DNA of 64,000 nt from Paenibacillus doosanensis (GCF_025060755.1 NZ_JANYUY010000048.1:1-64000); one strand, 5' to 3'. Positions 1-8,885 are shown, counted from the first letter of the stretch. Numbers and translations are program-made. Notes: generated from the letters alone by a model not told the origin.

Positions 1-3000
1 CGGTCGCGCGCGTTCCTGCGCCAGGCGCGCCCGGCTGCCGCGGCGCAGTCGGCTGCTGCGCGCGGCCGGCGATGGCGCCGCCTGCGGGCGCGCGGCGGGC
101 CGCCTTGCTTCGCAGCTCGGGATCGCTCAGCGCGAACACCTGGTCCGCCAGCAGCTTGACGTCCTCGTCCCCCTGCTGCAGCTTCGCCTTGACAAGCAGC
201 GGCTTGCCCTTCTGCACGAGCGGCGCGCAGTGCTTCCAAGCTTCCGGGAACAGCACGACTTCGACCTTGGCTACCCGGTCCTCCAGCTCCATGAAGGCCA
301 TAGGCTGGCCTTTCTTGGTGACGATCGTCTTGCTCGACAGCACCATCCCGGCCACGATCACCTCGCTGTGATCCGGCATTTCCGGAAGATAATGCAGCGG
401 GTCGATCTCGATTTCGCGCAGCACCGTCTCGTAATCGTCGAGCGGGCTGCCGGAGATGTACAGACCGAGCAGCTCGCGCTCCAGCTCCAGCTGCTGGGTC
501 ATCGTGAACGGGCGAATGTCGGGATATTCGACCTCCCAGTTTACTTCCTCGACGAAGCCGAACAAGTGAAGCTGCAGATCGTCGCGCTCCTTGCGCCACT
601 TGACGGCGGCTTCGATCGTTTCCTCCAGCATCGCCAGCTGCTGCGCGCGGTGCCCCGGCAGCGAGCCCGTCGCTCCGCCCTGGATGAGCGACTCTAGCAC
701 CCGCTTGTTGCATACCCTGAGATCGACTCTCCTGCACAAGTCGATCAGGCTCGTGTAAGCGCCCGCTTCCTTGGCGCGCTCGTTCATGATCGATTCGATC
801 GCGTGCGTGCCGACGTTCTTCACCGCGGCAAGACCGAAGCGGATCGCTCCAAGGCGCTGCGCGCTCTCCGCCGCCGCATCCGAGCCTTCCTGCCCGGCGT
901 CCTCCGCGGCTTGACCGCCTGCGCCGCCGGGCAGGACCGGCGTAAATACGACGCCGCTCTCGTTCACATCGGGCGGCAGCACAGGGATGCCCATGCGGCG
1001 GCATTCGTCGACGTACTCCGCCACCTTGTTGTGGCTGCCCATGACGGCGGTCAGCATCGACGCCATAAACTGCACCGGATAATGCGCCTTCAAATACGCC
1101 GTCTGGAAGGCCAGCACGCCGTACGCCGTCGCATGGGCGCGCGGGAAGCCGTAGTCGGCGAAGCGGACGATCATATCGTACACCTTGTTCGCCTCGGCTT
1201 CCGTGAAGCCCTGCGACAAGCTGCCCTTGACGAAATGGGCCCGCTCCTCGTCCAGCACCTCGCGCTTCTTCTTGCTGACCGCGCGCCGCAGCAAATCCGC
1301 TTCGCCGAGCCGGAAGCCGGCCATGACGGACGCGATCTGCATAATTTGCTCCTGATAGACGATAATGCCGTACGTATCCTTCAAGATCGGCTCCAGCACC
1401 GGATGCGGATATTCCACCTCGTGCAGCCCGTGCTTGCCTTGAATAAAGCGGGGAATAAACTCCATCGGCCCCGGGCGGTACAAGGCCACGACCGAGATGA
1501 TATCCTCGAACTGCGTCGGCCGCAGCTCCTTCAGCACTCTTCTGCAGCCGGGAGACTCAAGCTGGAATACCCCCGTCGTATCGCCGCGGCAGAGCAGCTC
1601 GTACGTCGCCGGATCATCCATCGGCAGCTGCTGAAAGTCGATATCGTCTCCGGTCTGCTCCTTGACCCACTGCAGCGTCCGCTCGATGATCGATAAGGTG
1701 CGCAGGCCGAGGAAGTCCATCTTCAGCAGTCCGATCGACTCCAGATGCTCCATCGAATACTGCGTGAGCGCGGTCTGCTCGTTGCCCTCCTGCAGCGGCA
1801 CGTACTGCGTCAGCGGCTCGCGGGAGATCACTACGCCCGCGGCATGGGTCGAGGCGTGGCGCGGCATGCCTTCGACCTTCATCGCCAGCCGCAGCAGCTC
1901 CGCGGTCTTCGGCTGCTTCGCCGCCAGCGCCTTCAGCTCCGGGTTCGCCTCGATCGCTTCGGCTAGCGTCATCCCGAGCTGATGAGGGATCATCTTGGCC
2001 GCGCGGTCCACTTCATTGTACGGCATGTTCAGCACCCGTCCGACGTCGCGCACCGCCGCCTTGGCCGCCATCGTCCCGAAGGTGATGATCTGGGCGACGC
2101 GGTCGCGGCCGTATTTGCCTACCACATAATCGATGACCTCGTCGCGCCTCACGTCGCTGAAATCGATATCGATATCCGGCATCGAAATCCGTTCCGGATT
2201 GAGAAACCTCTCGAACAGCAGACGGTAGCGGATCGGATCGACGTTCGTAATGCGCAGCACGTAGGCTACGAGACTGCCGGCCGAAGACCCCCGCCCGGGC
2301 CCTGTGACGATGCCCTTCTCATGGGCGAACCGGATGAAATCCCAGACGATCAGGAAATAGTCGGAGTAGCCCATCCGCTCGATGACGGACAGCTCGTAGA
2401 CAAGACGCTCCTCGACCTTCTCCCTGTGCGCGGGGTCCTGCCACTCGGCTAGATGCCCATAGCGGCTCTCCAGCCCTTGGCGGCACAATTCGGCAAGATA
2501 TTCTCCCGCCGTCCGTTCTTCGGGAATCGGCTCGAACTGCGGCAGAATCGAGCGGCCGAATTCGAGCTCCAGATTGCACCGTTTCGCCACGATCCGCGTA
2601 TTTTCGATTGCCTGCGGCACATGCGCGAACAGCCGCTTCATCTCGTCGGCGCTTTTTAAGTAAAGCTGCGTGGACGGGAATTTCAGCCTCTCCGGATCGT
2701 CGACCGTCTTGCCCGTTCCGATGCACAGCAAAATATCCTGCACCTGGGCGTCCGGCTCGCGGACGTAGTGCACGTCGTTGGTGACGATAAGCGGAACGCC
2801 CGTATCCTCGCTCAGACGGAGCATGCTCTGCATCACTTTCTTTTGCTCCATCAGCCCGTGATCCTGCAATTCCAGGAAGAAGTCCTCCCCGAAAATATCC
2901 CGGTACCGGGCGGCCGCCTGCTTCGCTTCGTCGTATCTGCCGTGCAGCAGATGCTGCGACACCTCGCTGCCAAGGCAGGAGCTCGTACAGATCAGCCCTT

Positions 3001-3388
3001 CGGAATGGCGGGCGAGAAGCTGCGGATCGATTCTCGGCTTGTAATGGTACCCTTGCAAATGCCCGATCGAACACAGCTGCATCAGGTTGCGGTAGCCGGT
3101 CTCGTTCTTCGCCAGCAAAATCAAATGATAGATCGGCTGCTCCTGCCGCGTTCCCTTATCGCGGATAGAGCCTGCCGTGTAATACACCTCGCAGCCGATG
3201 ATCGGCTTGATGCCGTGCTTCTTGCACGCTTTATAGAAAGGAATGGCGCCGTACATCACGCCATGATCCGTTAAGGCCAGTGCCTGCATGCCGAGGCCGG
3301 CCGCTTGTCCGACCAGATCGTCGATGCGCGCCGCGCCATCCAGCAGGCTGTATTCGCTGTGTACATGCAGATGGACGAAGTCACTCAT
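1..3388 (-). CDS. dnaE: DNA polymerase III subunit alpha DnaE, 3' end beyond window
   Basis: Replicative polymerase subunit that extends primers at the fork. The minus-strand frame is open from 3388 to the window edge (1129 codons visible), beginning MSDFVHLHVHSEYSLLDGA, the signature start of the N-terminal PHP domain. The polymerase acidic motif PDIDIDFSD lies near residue 400, followed by GPGRGSSAG upstream of it and the RPGPMEFIPRFI segment typical of C-family polymerases. Near the edge, an OB-fold stretch (VIVAGMVLSSK, AFMELEDR) runs into an Ala/Gly/Pro/Arg-rich tail. ATG 3388 is preceded by AAGGGAGG. Family members are about 1100-1200 residues, so only the tail is missing. Its ytrHI-ytpI-ytoI neighbours match the dnaE region of Bacillus. 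Confidence 0.97.
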   Translation of the reverse strand, partial: MSDFVHLHVHSEYSLLDGAARIDDLVGQAAGLGMQALALTDHGVMYGAIPFYKACKKHGIKPIIGCEVYYTAGSIRDKGTRQEQPIYHLILLAKNETGYRNLMQLCSIGHLQGYHYKPRIDPQLLARHSEGLICTSSCLGSEVSQHLLHGRYDEAKQAAARYRDIFGEDFFLELQDHGLMEQKKVMQSMLRLSEDTGVPLIVTNDVHYVREPDAQVQDILLCIGTGKTVDDPERLKFPSTQLYLKSADEMKRLFAHVPQAIENTRIVAKRCNLELEFGRSILPQFEPIPEERTAGEYLAELCRQGLESRYGHLAEWQDPAHREKVEERLVYELSVIERMGYSDYFLIVWDFIRFAHEKGIVTGPGRGSSAGSLVAYVLRITNVDPIRYRLLFERFLNPERISMPDIDIDFSDVRRDEVIDYVVGKYGRDRVAQIITFGTMAAKAAVRDVGRVLNMPYNEVDRAAKMIPHQLGMTLAEAIEANPELKALAAKQPKTAELLRLAMKVEGMPRHASTHAAGVVISREPLTQYVPLQEGNEQTALTQYSMEHLESIGLLKMDFLGLRTLSIIERTLQWVKEQTGDDIDFQQLPMDDPATYELLCRGDTTGVFQLESPGCRRVLKELRPTQFEDIISVVALYRPGPMEFIPRFIQGKHGLHEVEYPHPVLEPILKDTYGIIVYQEQIMQIASVMAGFRLGEADLLRRAVSKKKREVLDEERAHFVKGSLSQGFTEAEANKVYDMIVRFADYGFPRAHATAYGVLAFQTAYLKAHYPVQFMASMLTAVMGSHNKVAEYVDECRRMGIPVLPPDVNESGVVFTPVLPGGAGGQAAEDAGQEGSDAAAESAQRLGAIRFGLAAVKNVGTHAIESIMNERAKEAGAYTSLIDLCRRVDLRVCNKRVLESLIQGGATGSLPGHRAQQLAMLEETIEAAVKWRKERDDLQLHLFGFVEEVNWEVEYPDIRPFTMTQQLELERELLGLYISGSPLDDYETVLREIEIDPLHYLPEMPDHSEVIVAGMVLSSKTIVTKKGQPMAFMELEDRVAKVEVVLFPEAWKHCAPLVQKGKPLLVKAKLQQGDEDVKLLADQVFALSDPELRSKAARRAPAGGAIAGRAQQPTAPRQPGAPGAGTRAT

Positions 3389-3474
3389 CTGTGCCGCCTC
3401 CCTTGCGTTACGGCCCTATGGAAAGGCCGGGTAATCCAAATTGATGAAACCTAGTCAATTTTCTCTTTATTTTA

Positions 3475-3503
3475 TCATAATACGAACACTTGTACCATAT
3501 AGT
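3475..3503 (+). promoter_or_regulatory. Candidate sigma-E promoter of ytrHI
   Basis: TCATAAT (3475-3481) and CATATAGT (3496-3503) are separated by exactly 14 bases, fitting the sigma-E pattern (-35 like KMATATT, -10 like CATACAnT). It lies about 50 bases before the GTG start of ytrH. Known ytrHI of Bacillus belongs to the sigma-E regulon, which agrees with this site. Confidence 0.7.
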
Positions 3504-3555
3504 AGACAAGTAAGGCTTGCTTATTAGCGGGTACGGAAAAAAGGAGGAATCGGTA

Positions 3556-3888
3556 GTGGTCAGCTTTATGACGAAATGCGTGATGGATTTCTTCATAGCG
3601 TTCGGGGTCGTGTTGGGGGGGACGATGCTCGGCGGGATTGCCGCCGTGCTTACGATGGAGCCGCCGACGACGCGGATGCTGCTTATCTCCGAGCAGATCA
3701 AAATATGGGCGCTGGTAGCGGCCGTAGGGGGCACTATCGACCCGCTCCGGTTTATCGAGAGCAACCTGGCCGAAGGCTTCATTTCGCCGGCGATTAAGCA
3801 AATCCTGCTGATCGTCTTCGCGTTCATCGGAGCCCAGTCCGGCACCGCGCTGATTCAATGGATATGCAAGGAGGGCGGCGTCCATTGA
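3556..3888 (+). CDS. ytrH: Sporulation membrane protein YtrH
   Basis: A 110-residue protein with two or three hydrophobic segments (about residues 5-30, 50-65 and 80-100), as in the YtrH family of about 113 residues. YtrH and YtrI are needed for efficient sporulation in Bacillus and act in mother-cell membranes around the forespore. The frame is open further upstream, but GTG 3556 has AAAGGAGG at 3541-3547 with 8 bases of spacing, which decides the start. The last codons overlap the next gene (stop 3886-3888, next start 3885), indicating translational coupling. A sigma-E-like promoter stands just upstream. Confidence 0.85.
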   Translation: MVSFMTKCVMDFFIAFGVVLGGTMLGGIAAVLTMEPPTTRMLLISEQIKIWALVAAVGGTIDPLRFIESNLAEGFISPAIKQILLIVFAFIGAQSGTALIQWICKEGGVH

Positions 3889-4385
3889 GAGTCCCTCCCT
3901 TCGAATATTATACCGGACTGCTCAAAGCGACCGGACTGCTCATAGCGGGGATAATTATCGGCAGCGCGCTGTTTATGAGCATCTACCACCAGCATTTGAA
4001 CGACGCGCTGGTCGACAACCGCGAGTTGAAAGCCAAGATCGAGAAGCTCGAGCAGGACAACGACAGCTTCAAAAAAACGCGGAACCAGCAAAGCGTCATC
4101 AACTCGATCGACATCGTCGTCGAGCCGGGCGACCTGAATCCGCTGGACAAGGTGACCGAGCAGGAGATCGAACGGAGAGTCCGCAGCGATTTAAGCGTCA
4201 TCAAAGGGCAAAAAATCGCCACCTTCGCCGAAACTCCGCATGTCTATCAGCGGCTGCTGTCGCAAAAAACGTATCACGGCATCCTCGACAAAGATTACAC
4301 GGTCAGCTTGAAAACGATGCTGCTGATCCAAAACGAGCTGAGAGTCTGGGTCACCGCCAAAGAATTCAAGCGCAGCACCATGTAA
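3885..4385 (+). CDS. ytrI: Sporulation membrane protein YtrI
   Basis: A 166-residue protein with one transmembrane helix near the N terminus (LLIAGIIIGSALFM), then a charged coiled-coil-like stretch (RELKAKIEKLEQDN) and a soluble C-terminal domain. Size and layout match Bacillus YtrI (about 167 residues), partner of YtrH in sporulation. The chosen start is TTG 3885, ten bases after AAGGAGG at 3868-3874; the TTGA junction overlaps the ytrH stop. An upstream in-frame ATG at 3858 lacks a comparable ribosome binding site. Expression with ytrH from the sigma-E-like promoter is inferred. Confidence 0.82.
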   Translation: MRVPPFEYYTGLLKATGLLIAGIIIGSALFMSIYHQHLNDALVDNRELKAKIEKLEQDNDSFKKTRNQQSVINSIDIVVEPGDLNPLDKVTEQEIERRVRSDLSVIKGQKIATFAETPHVYQRLLSQKTYHGILDKDYTVSLKTMLLIQNELRVWVTAKEFKRSTM

Positions 4386-4467
4386 TCCCCGGATTTCGTT
4401 GCTTTTCTCCTTGAAAATCGGTAATCTTAGGTAAGATTGTACGATTTTCAAATTAAGGATGTGCCTA

Positions 4468-4761
4468 GTGCAAATGGAAACGACTCAGTTAATTTTGCCC
4501 GTTCTCATCGTCATCACGCTCGCAGTCTCGGTATTCTACAGCTTCCGCTCCCGCAGAAGCCAAGACCCGAAGCTGCGCGGACTGTACGCCTCGCGCATGA
4601 ACATCGCCATGGGGCTGATGCTCATCGTCATCGCGATCACGCAGCTGTTCTTCTTCACCGACTCGAACACCCGCCGCATATTCGGAATCGTCTGCTTCCT
4701 GCTCGGCATGTTCAACCTGTTCGCCGGCCTGAGAAACCACAGCATTTACAGCAAGCAATAG
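4468..4761 (+). CDS. ytpI: YtpI-like small membrane protein
   Basis: About 97 residues with three hydrophobic helices (LILPVLIVITLAVSVFYSF; MGLMLIVIAITQLFFF; FGIVCFLLGMFNLFAGL) and a basic loop of the type SRRSQDPKLRG. Length, topology and position between ytrI and ytoI match the YtpI family, whose function is unknown. GTG 4468 sits 8 bases after AAGGA; ATG 4474 is an alternative. Confidence 0.75.
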   Translation: MQMETTQLILPVLIVITLAVSVFYSFRSRRSQDPKLRGLYASRMNIAMGLMLIVIAITQLFFFTDSNTRRIFGIVCFLLGMFNLFAGLRNHSIYSKQ

Positions 4762-4814
4762 ACCGCCCCTTTGCATCTCCATGATGACGAAGCCGTCAAG
4801 CGAATTAATCTTCG

Positions 4815-6152
4815 CTAAGCCTGGTCGATGAATTGGGTCGTCAGCATCGCCTTGGCGACGAGCGTGTGGGCGTGAAAAATTTCGACTTCGATTTTGCCGA
4901 ATTTGCGGCTGACTTCGATAATCTTCGGCACGATCTGGATCTCGCTGTCGATTTGTACCGGCTTAACGAAGTAAGAGGACATGTTGTCCATCACCAGATC
5001 GCCCTTCTTGACATCTTGAACGACATGATAAGCCGCCTGAATGACGAGGATCGTCAGCACCCCTTCGGACACGGTTCCGAGCTGATTGATCATCTGCGGA
5101 CTGATCAGACCGCGGAACATGATCTGTCCCTCCTTGCTCCTCTCTTCGCTGAAGCCCGACCAGATCAAATCCTCGAACGTCTCTCCGTTCTGCGGCTGCC
5201 GCTGAATATGCTGCATCGCCTTCAATACGTCCTTGCGGCTGATGACGGCCATCACCTTGCGGTTCGCATCGACGATCGGCAGCAGCTCGATGCCCTCCCA
5301 CACCATCATATGCGCCGCAGAGGCGACCGAAGTGCTCGGCGTAGCGGTGAGCGGATTGCGCGTCATCAGCTTGTCGATCGTCTGATCCGGCTCCGCTCCG
5401 ATCAAATCTTTGGAAGTAATCATCCCGATGACCCGGTTCCATTCGTCCACTACCGGAAACCGGCCGTGTCCCGTTTCTTCGCGCAGCCGCTGCCAGTCCT
5501 TGAGCGTATGGTGGCTTTTTAGCACGTTTACCTGCATGGGCGCGCTGACGATATCCTCGATTAACAATATTTTTTTCTTAATGAGACGGTCGTAGATGGC
5601 CCGATTAATCATCGAGGCGACGGTAAACGTATCGTAGCTGCTGGATATAATAGGAAGCTCCAGCTGGTCGGCCAGCTTCATAACTTCCTCGCTCGTCGAG
5701 AAGCCGCCGGTAATAAGTACGCCCGCTCCTTGCTCCAGAGCGCAAGTATGCGCTTTGCTCCGATTGCCGACAATCAGCAGGCTTCCCGCGTCGATATAAC
5801 GCAGCATCGCATCCTGCTGCATCGCTCCGATAACGAATTTGTTCAGCGTCTTATGCAGCCCTCCGCGCCCTCCCAGTACTTCGCCGTCCACGATATTGAC
5901 GACCTCGGCAAACGTCAGCTTATCGATATTGTCGCGCAGCTTCTTCTCTACTCTCACCGTGCCGACGCGCTCTTTGGTGCTGACCAGCCCCAAATTGTCC
6001 GCTTCCTTGATCGCCCGGTATGCGGTGCCTTCGCTGACCTCCAGCTTTTCGGCTATTTTGCGTACGGAAATTTTCGTACCGATCTTCAAGCCTTCAATAT
6101 ATTTCAAAATCTGCTCATGCTTCGTCGCCGTTTCCTGCATCGTATGCTCCAT
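4815..6152 (-). CDS. ytoI: YtoI-like HTH-DRTGG-CBS-hotdog regulator
   Basis: A 445-residue predicted cytoplasmic regulator. An N-terminal winged-helix segment (KISVRKIAEKLEVSEGTAYRAI) is followed by a DRTGG domain (ITGGFSTSEEVMKLA), two CBS repeats around residues 180-300 (MTRNPLTATPSTSVASAA; DANRKVMAVISRKDVL) and a C-terminal hotdog-fold domain (SSYFVKPVQIDSEIQI). This domain order is that of Bacillus YtoI (about 439 residues). CBS and DRTGG domains commonly bind adenine nucleotides, so nucleotide sensing is plausible, but the target genes are unknown. ATG 6152 follows GGGGTG; the frame stays open to 6203 without a better site. It converges on ytpI. Confidence 0.85.
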   Translation of the reverse strand: MEHTMQETATKHEQILKYIEGLKIGTKISVRKIAEKLEVSEGTAYRAIKEADNLGLVSTKERVGTVRVEKKLRDNIDKLTFAEVVNIVDGEVLGGRGGLHKTLNKFVIGAMQQDAMLRYIDAGSLLIVGNRSKAHTCALEQGAGVLITGGFSTSEEVMKLADQLELPIISSSYDTFTVASMINRAIYDRLIKKKILLIEDIVSAPMQVNVLKSHHTLKDWQRLREETGHGRFPVVDEWNRVIGMITSKDLIGAEPDQTIDKLMTRNPLTATPSTSVASAAHMMVWEGIELLPIVDANRKVMAVISRKDVLKAMQHIQRQPQNGETFEDLIWSGFSEERSKEGQIMFRGLISPQMINQLGTVSEGVLTILVIQAAYHVVQDVKKGDLVMDNMSSYFVKPVQIDSEIQIVPKIIEVSRKFGKIEVEIFHAHTLVAKAMLTTQFIDQA

Positions 6153-6304
6153 CGCTGTTACACCCCGATCTTCTATTTCTGTATTAATCTGTATTATTCC
6201 CATTATAAACGCCTATGCCCGCAAAAAAAAGCCCAATTCCGCAAGAACCCGGAACTGGGCGAATGCATAGAATACCGTATATCGATTTGGAGGTGCCCGC
6301 CCCG

Positions 6305-6643
6305 ATGTATAATCAGCCTGAGGCCGTTCAATTGCGGCCCGTGTATCAAATGCAACCGTCGGTCGCTCAAACGCTGCACAGCACGAAGGAACAAGTTAGA
6401 GGACTTTGCCGCCAATACCTGCATCATCCTGTAAGGGTGCAAACCGTTCACGGACATACTTACGACGGCGTTATTACGCATATCGACGCCTATCACGTGT
6501 ACTTGCAAATGATGCCTGGAAACGTTCGCGTGGTGCAGGCCGACGCCCGCGGCTTTCTCAATCCGTTCTTCGGCGCCGGAGCTTACAACAATTTCATTTT
6601 GCCGCTGGTGCTGTACGAACTGCTCGTCATTTCCCTGCTGTAA
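6305..6643 (+). CDS. Small hypothetical protein with Sm-like strand pattern
   Basis: A 112-residue protein I cannot name. After a Pro/Gln-rich start, residues 35-85 show alternating strands (VRVQTVHGHTYDGVITHID, HVYLQM) suggesting a small barrel like those of Sm or DUF2642-type coat proteins. It ends in a hydrophobic segment (FILPLVLYELLVISLL) that may insert in a membrane. GGAGGTG at 6287-6293 lies nine bases before ATG 6305, deciding the start. A link to spore coat is only a guess from the fold pattern. Confidence 0.6.
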   Translation: MYNQPEAVQLRPVYQMQPSVAQTLHSTKEQVRGLCRQYLHHPVRVQTVHGHTYDGVITHIDAYHVYLQMMPGNVRVVQADARGFLNPFFGAGAYNNFILPLVLYELLVISLL

Positions 6644-6702
6644 GAAACGCGCGGCGCAGGAACGAGCGCCCCGATTATTGCCCCGCGGAAAGTGCCCGGC
6701 AA

Positions 6703-6941
6703 GAACAAATCCCCCAAAAGCCATCCATGCCGCTACGCGGCACCACAGACAATGGAAATGGGGTACCAAGAGTAATTTCCAGGGTAGTGACGTGATGCTC
6801 TGAAGCTTATTCCGTCCGCATCCAGCCTAAGCTGGATCGGCGTCTAACCCTTCCTCCGGGATCGTTCTATGGGTAGACTTTCCTTTCGGGGGAGACCCCG
6901 GATTTCCACAGGATATTGCTTCGCATCATTTCCTGAACAAC
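6703..6941. repeat. Interspersed structured repeat, copy 1 (239 bp)
   Basis: First of three near-identical copies in the window, beginning GAACAAATCCCCCAAAAG and ending TTTCCTGAACAAC. It contains several inverted repeats: GCCGC/GCGGC (6729-6741), GGAAAT/ATTTCC (6754-6780), ATCCAGC/GCTGGAT (6820-6837), GTCTAACCC/GGGTAGAC (6842-6878) and CGGGG-GAGA-CCCCG (6887-6900). There is no ORF of note inside. The right end touches the T-tract of the terminator of the minus-strand gene at 6998-7276. Family unknown. Together with flanks it fills the gap 6644-6997. Confidence 0.9.
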
Positions 6942-6982
6942 AAAAAAGAAGAGCCGCTCCCTCATCACGGGGAATCGGCTCT
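6942..6982 (-). terminator. Intrinsic terminator of the 6998-7276 gene
   Basis: On the minus strand AGAGCCG (6982-6976) pairs with CGGCTCT (6956-6950), with an inner TCCCC/GGGA extension, followed by a T-rich run ending at 6942. Repeat copy 1 starts on the next base. Confidence 0.8.
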
Positions 6983-6997
6983 CTCTCGTTGGACAAG

Positions 6998-7276
6998 TTA
7001 TTTTTTGAACTGGAGCACTTTTCTTTTGCCCTGCACCATTTGCTCCAGCTGCCATTTCTTCATGCGTTTCACTTTGGCCGTCTCCTGCTTGCTCTCCTCG
7101 TCCACTCCGATCAGCTCGTGCAAATGCGCGGCGATAATCATCAGCGCGAATACGATCCACAAGACGCTGAACGCCGTCTGCAGCGTGGCTTCCGAGCTCA
7201 TCGCCAGCCGAGGGACGGCATAGAACAGCATGCCCAGCGCCAAGCCCAAATAAATGATATTTTTGGTTCCTTTCAA
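6998..7276 (-). CDS. Small two-helix membrane protein, unknown
   Basis: A 92-residue protein with two hydrophobic segments (IIYLGLALGMLFYAV, residues about 7-21, and TAFSVLWIVFALMIIAAHL, about 34-52) and a highly basic, Lys-rich cytoplasmic tail (KRMKKWQLEQMVQGKRK). No family recognised. TTG 7276 lies seven bases after AGGAGGG, a strong site. It is followed by its own terminator and faces away from the protease gene at 7458. Confidence 0.65.
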   Translation of the reverse strand: MKGTKNIIYLGLALGMLFYAVPRLAMSSEATLQTAFSVLWIVFALMIIAAHLHELIGVDEESKQETAKVKRMKKWQLEQMVQGKRKVLQFKK

Positions 7277-7457
7277 ACGTCAGCCCTCCTTAGCTTGCAA
7301 CTTGTACGATACATTGTATGAGCCTCCCGCCCAAAATAGCACTTCAGCCGGACGCAATGCGCCGCGCCTGTCAAATTGGGCGAAGCCGCGCTTGTACGGC
7401 GATGGAGGGACGGGCTCCCTTTGCATATTTTGGAGGGATAAGGAGAGTGGTTGCGAT

Positions 7458-8732
7458 TTGAAAAAGAACCGTCGTATGACGCATTCCCTGCACCGCGCAG
7501 CGCAGAAGTACGCCAAGGCGAAACGATTCGTTCCCGTGATCGTCGAGTTTTCCGGAGCCTCTCACAAAAAGCACGCCGGCCGGCTCATGAAGAAGCTGGG
7601 CGGCCGATGCCGCCATAAGGGCCATCTGTGGCTAATCCGGGGCTGGGCCGCCCGGGTAGCCCCATCCTGTCTGAAGACGATTTGCGCCCATAAGCAAGTC
7701 GCCAAAGTATATCTGGACCGGAAAAACCGGACCAAACTGAACATTGCTACACCGGCCGTCGGAAGCGCCGCGGTTCAAAAAAGCGGGGCCACCGGCAAAG
7801 GCGTCGGCATAGCGATTATCGATACCGGCGTCGCGCCGCGGCCGGATTTGACCAAGCCGGCGAATCGGATCGCCGCCTTTAAGGACTTCGTCAACGGCAG
7901 AACGAAGCCGTATGACGATAATGGCCACGGCACCCACGTATCCGGCGATGCGGCCGGAAACGGCTATTCCAGCAAAGGAAAATACAAAGGGACGGCGCCG
8001 GAAGCGCGCATTATCGGCGTCAAAGTGCTCGACCGCCAAGGCGTCGGCCTCGATTCGACCATTATCCGCGGCATCCAGTGGTGCGTCGCCAACCGGAAGC
8101 GCTACGGCATTCGGGTGCTCAATCTGTCTCTGGGGAAACCGGCGGAGGAAGCCTGTGCCGACGATCCGCTCTGCCGGGCCGTCGAGAAGGCGGTACAAGC
8201 GGGGCTCGTCGTCACGGCAGCCGCAGGCAATGACGGACCGCTCCCCGCTTCCGTCACCTCGCCGGGAACGAGCCCTTCGGCGATTACGGTAGGTGCCGTC
8301 GACGACCGGCGCACCGTGCGGCAAAGCGACGACCGGATCGCCGATTTCTCGGGGCGCGGGCCGGCGGCGGGCGGATTGAGTAAGCCCGACCTCGTAGCTC
8401 CGGGCGTGAATATCGTCTCCTTACGCGTCCCCGGCTCGGAGCTGGCCGAACTGTACCCGGCAAACCGCGTCGGATCGAATTATATCCGCCTATCCGGCAC
8501 CAGCTTCTCGGCGCCGATTACGGCGGGCGCGATCGCCCAGCTGCTCCAGAAGCGTTCCGGACTTCGCCCCGCCTCGATCAAACGGCTGCTTCAGCGGCAC
8601 GGCTTCAATCTGAAGCTGCCGACCAACACGCAAGGCTCGGGCGAGCTGAACGTCCGCTTCCTGGCCGGGAGAACGGGCGGCGTCGCCGTACAGACGCGAA
8701 GCGCCCGCAGGCGCCGCAGCAGCAGCCGTTAG
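7458..8732 (+). CDS. aprX: AprX-like intracellular subtilisin (S8 protease)
   Basis: A 424-residue serine protease of the subtilisin family. The catalytic triad is visible as Asp in IAIIDTG (about 123), His in NGHGTHVSG (about 156) and Ser in LSGTSFSAP (about 348), with the oxyanion Asn in AAAGNDGP. The first hundred residues (FVPVIVEFSG; LKTICAHKQVAKVYLDRK) resemble the inhibitor prodomain of AprX enzymes of about 440 residues. No signal peptide is seen, so action inside the cell is likely. The C terminus is strikingly Arg/Ser-rich (RSARRRRSSSR). TTG 7458 lies ten bases after AAGGAGAG; ATG 7476 is an alternative. A strong hairpin follows. Confidence 0.85.
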   Translation: MKKNRRMTHSLHRAAQKYAKAKRFVPVIVEFSGASHKKHAGRLMKKLGGRCRHKGHLWLIRGWAARVAPSCLKTICAHKQVAKVYLDRKNRTKLNIATPAVGSAAVQKSGATGKGVGIAIIDTGVAPRPDLTKPANRIAAFKDFVNGRTKPYDDNGHGTHVSGDAAGNGYSSKGKYKGTAPEARIIGVKVLDRQGVGLDSTIIRGIQWCVANRKRYGIRVLNLSLGKPAEEACADDPLCRAVEKAVQAGLVVTAAAGNDGPLPASVTSPGTSPSAITVGAVDDRRTVRQSDDRIADFSGRGPAAGGLSKPDLVAPGVNIVSLRVPGSELAELYPANRVGSNYIRLSGTSFSAPITAGAIAQLLQKRSGLRPASIKRLLQRHGFNLKLPTNTQGSGELNVRFLAGRTGGVAVQTRSARRRRSSSR

Positions 8733-8748
8733 CTGCTCCCGGAAATGT

Positions 8749-8793
8749 CGAACAAGCCCCGAATCCGTCTCGCGGCGGCTCGGGGCTTGTTCG
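8749..8793. terminator. 14-bp stem-loop after aprX
   Basis: CGAACAAGCCCCGA (8749-8762) is perfectly repeated in inverse at 8780-8793. The following T run is short (TTCGTTTGG), so it may stop transcription from either side or only stabilise the 3' end. Confidence 0.6.
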
Positions 8794-8885
8794 TTTGGCG
8801 GGCAAGGCGGCTGGCCTTCCCGCAATTATTGCGGCCGGAGGGCCGTACAGGGCTCCATCCGGCAACGACATAACACTCGGCAGCC

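Noticed and set aside
803-3274. Several long plus-strand open frames and a minus-strand frame at 2319-3074
   Set aside because: All overlap dnaE in other frames; the dnaE frame alone carries the family motifs.
6703-6941. Group IIC intron as explanation of the repeat
   Set aside because: Insertion beside terminators fits, but on the matching strand the element starts TTGTT(T/C)AGG rather than GUGYG, and no domain V or reverse transcriptase is present.
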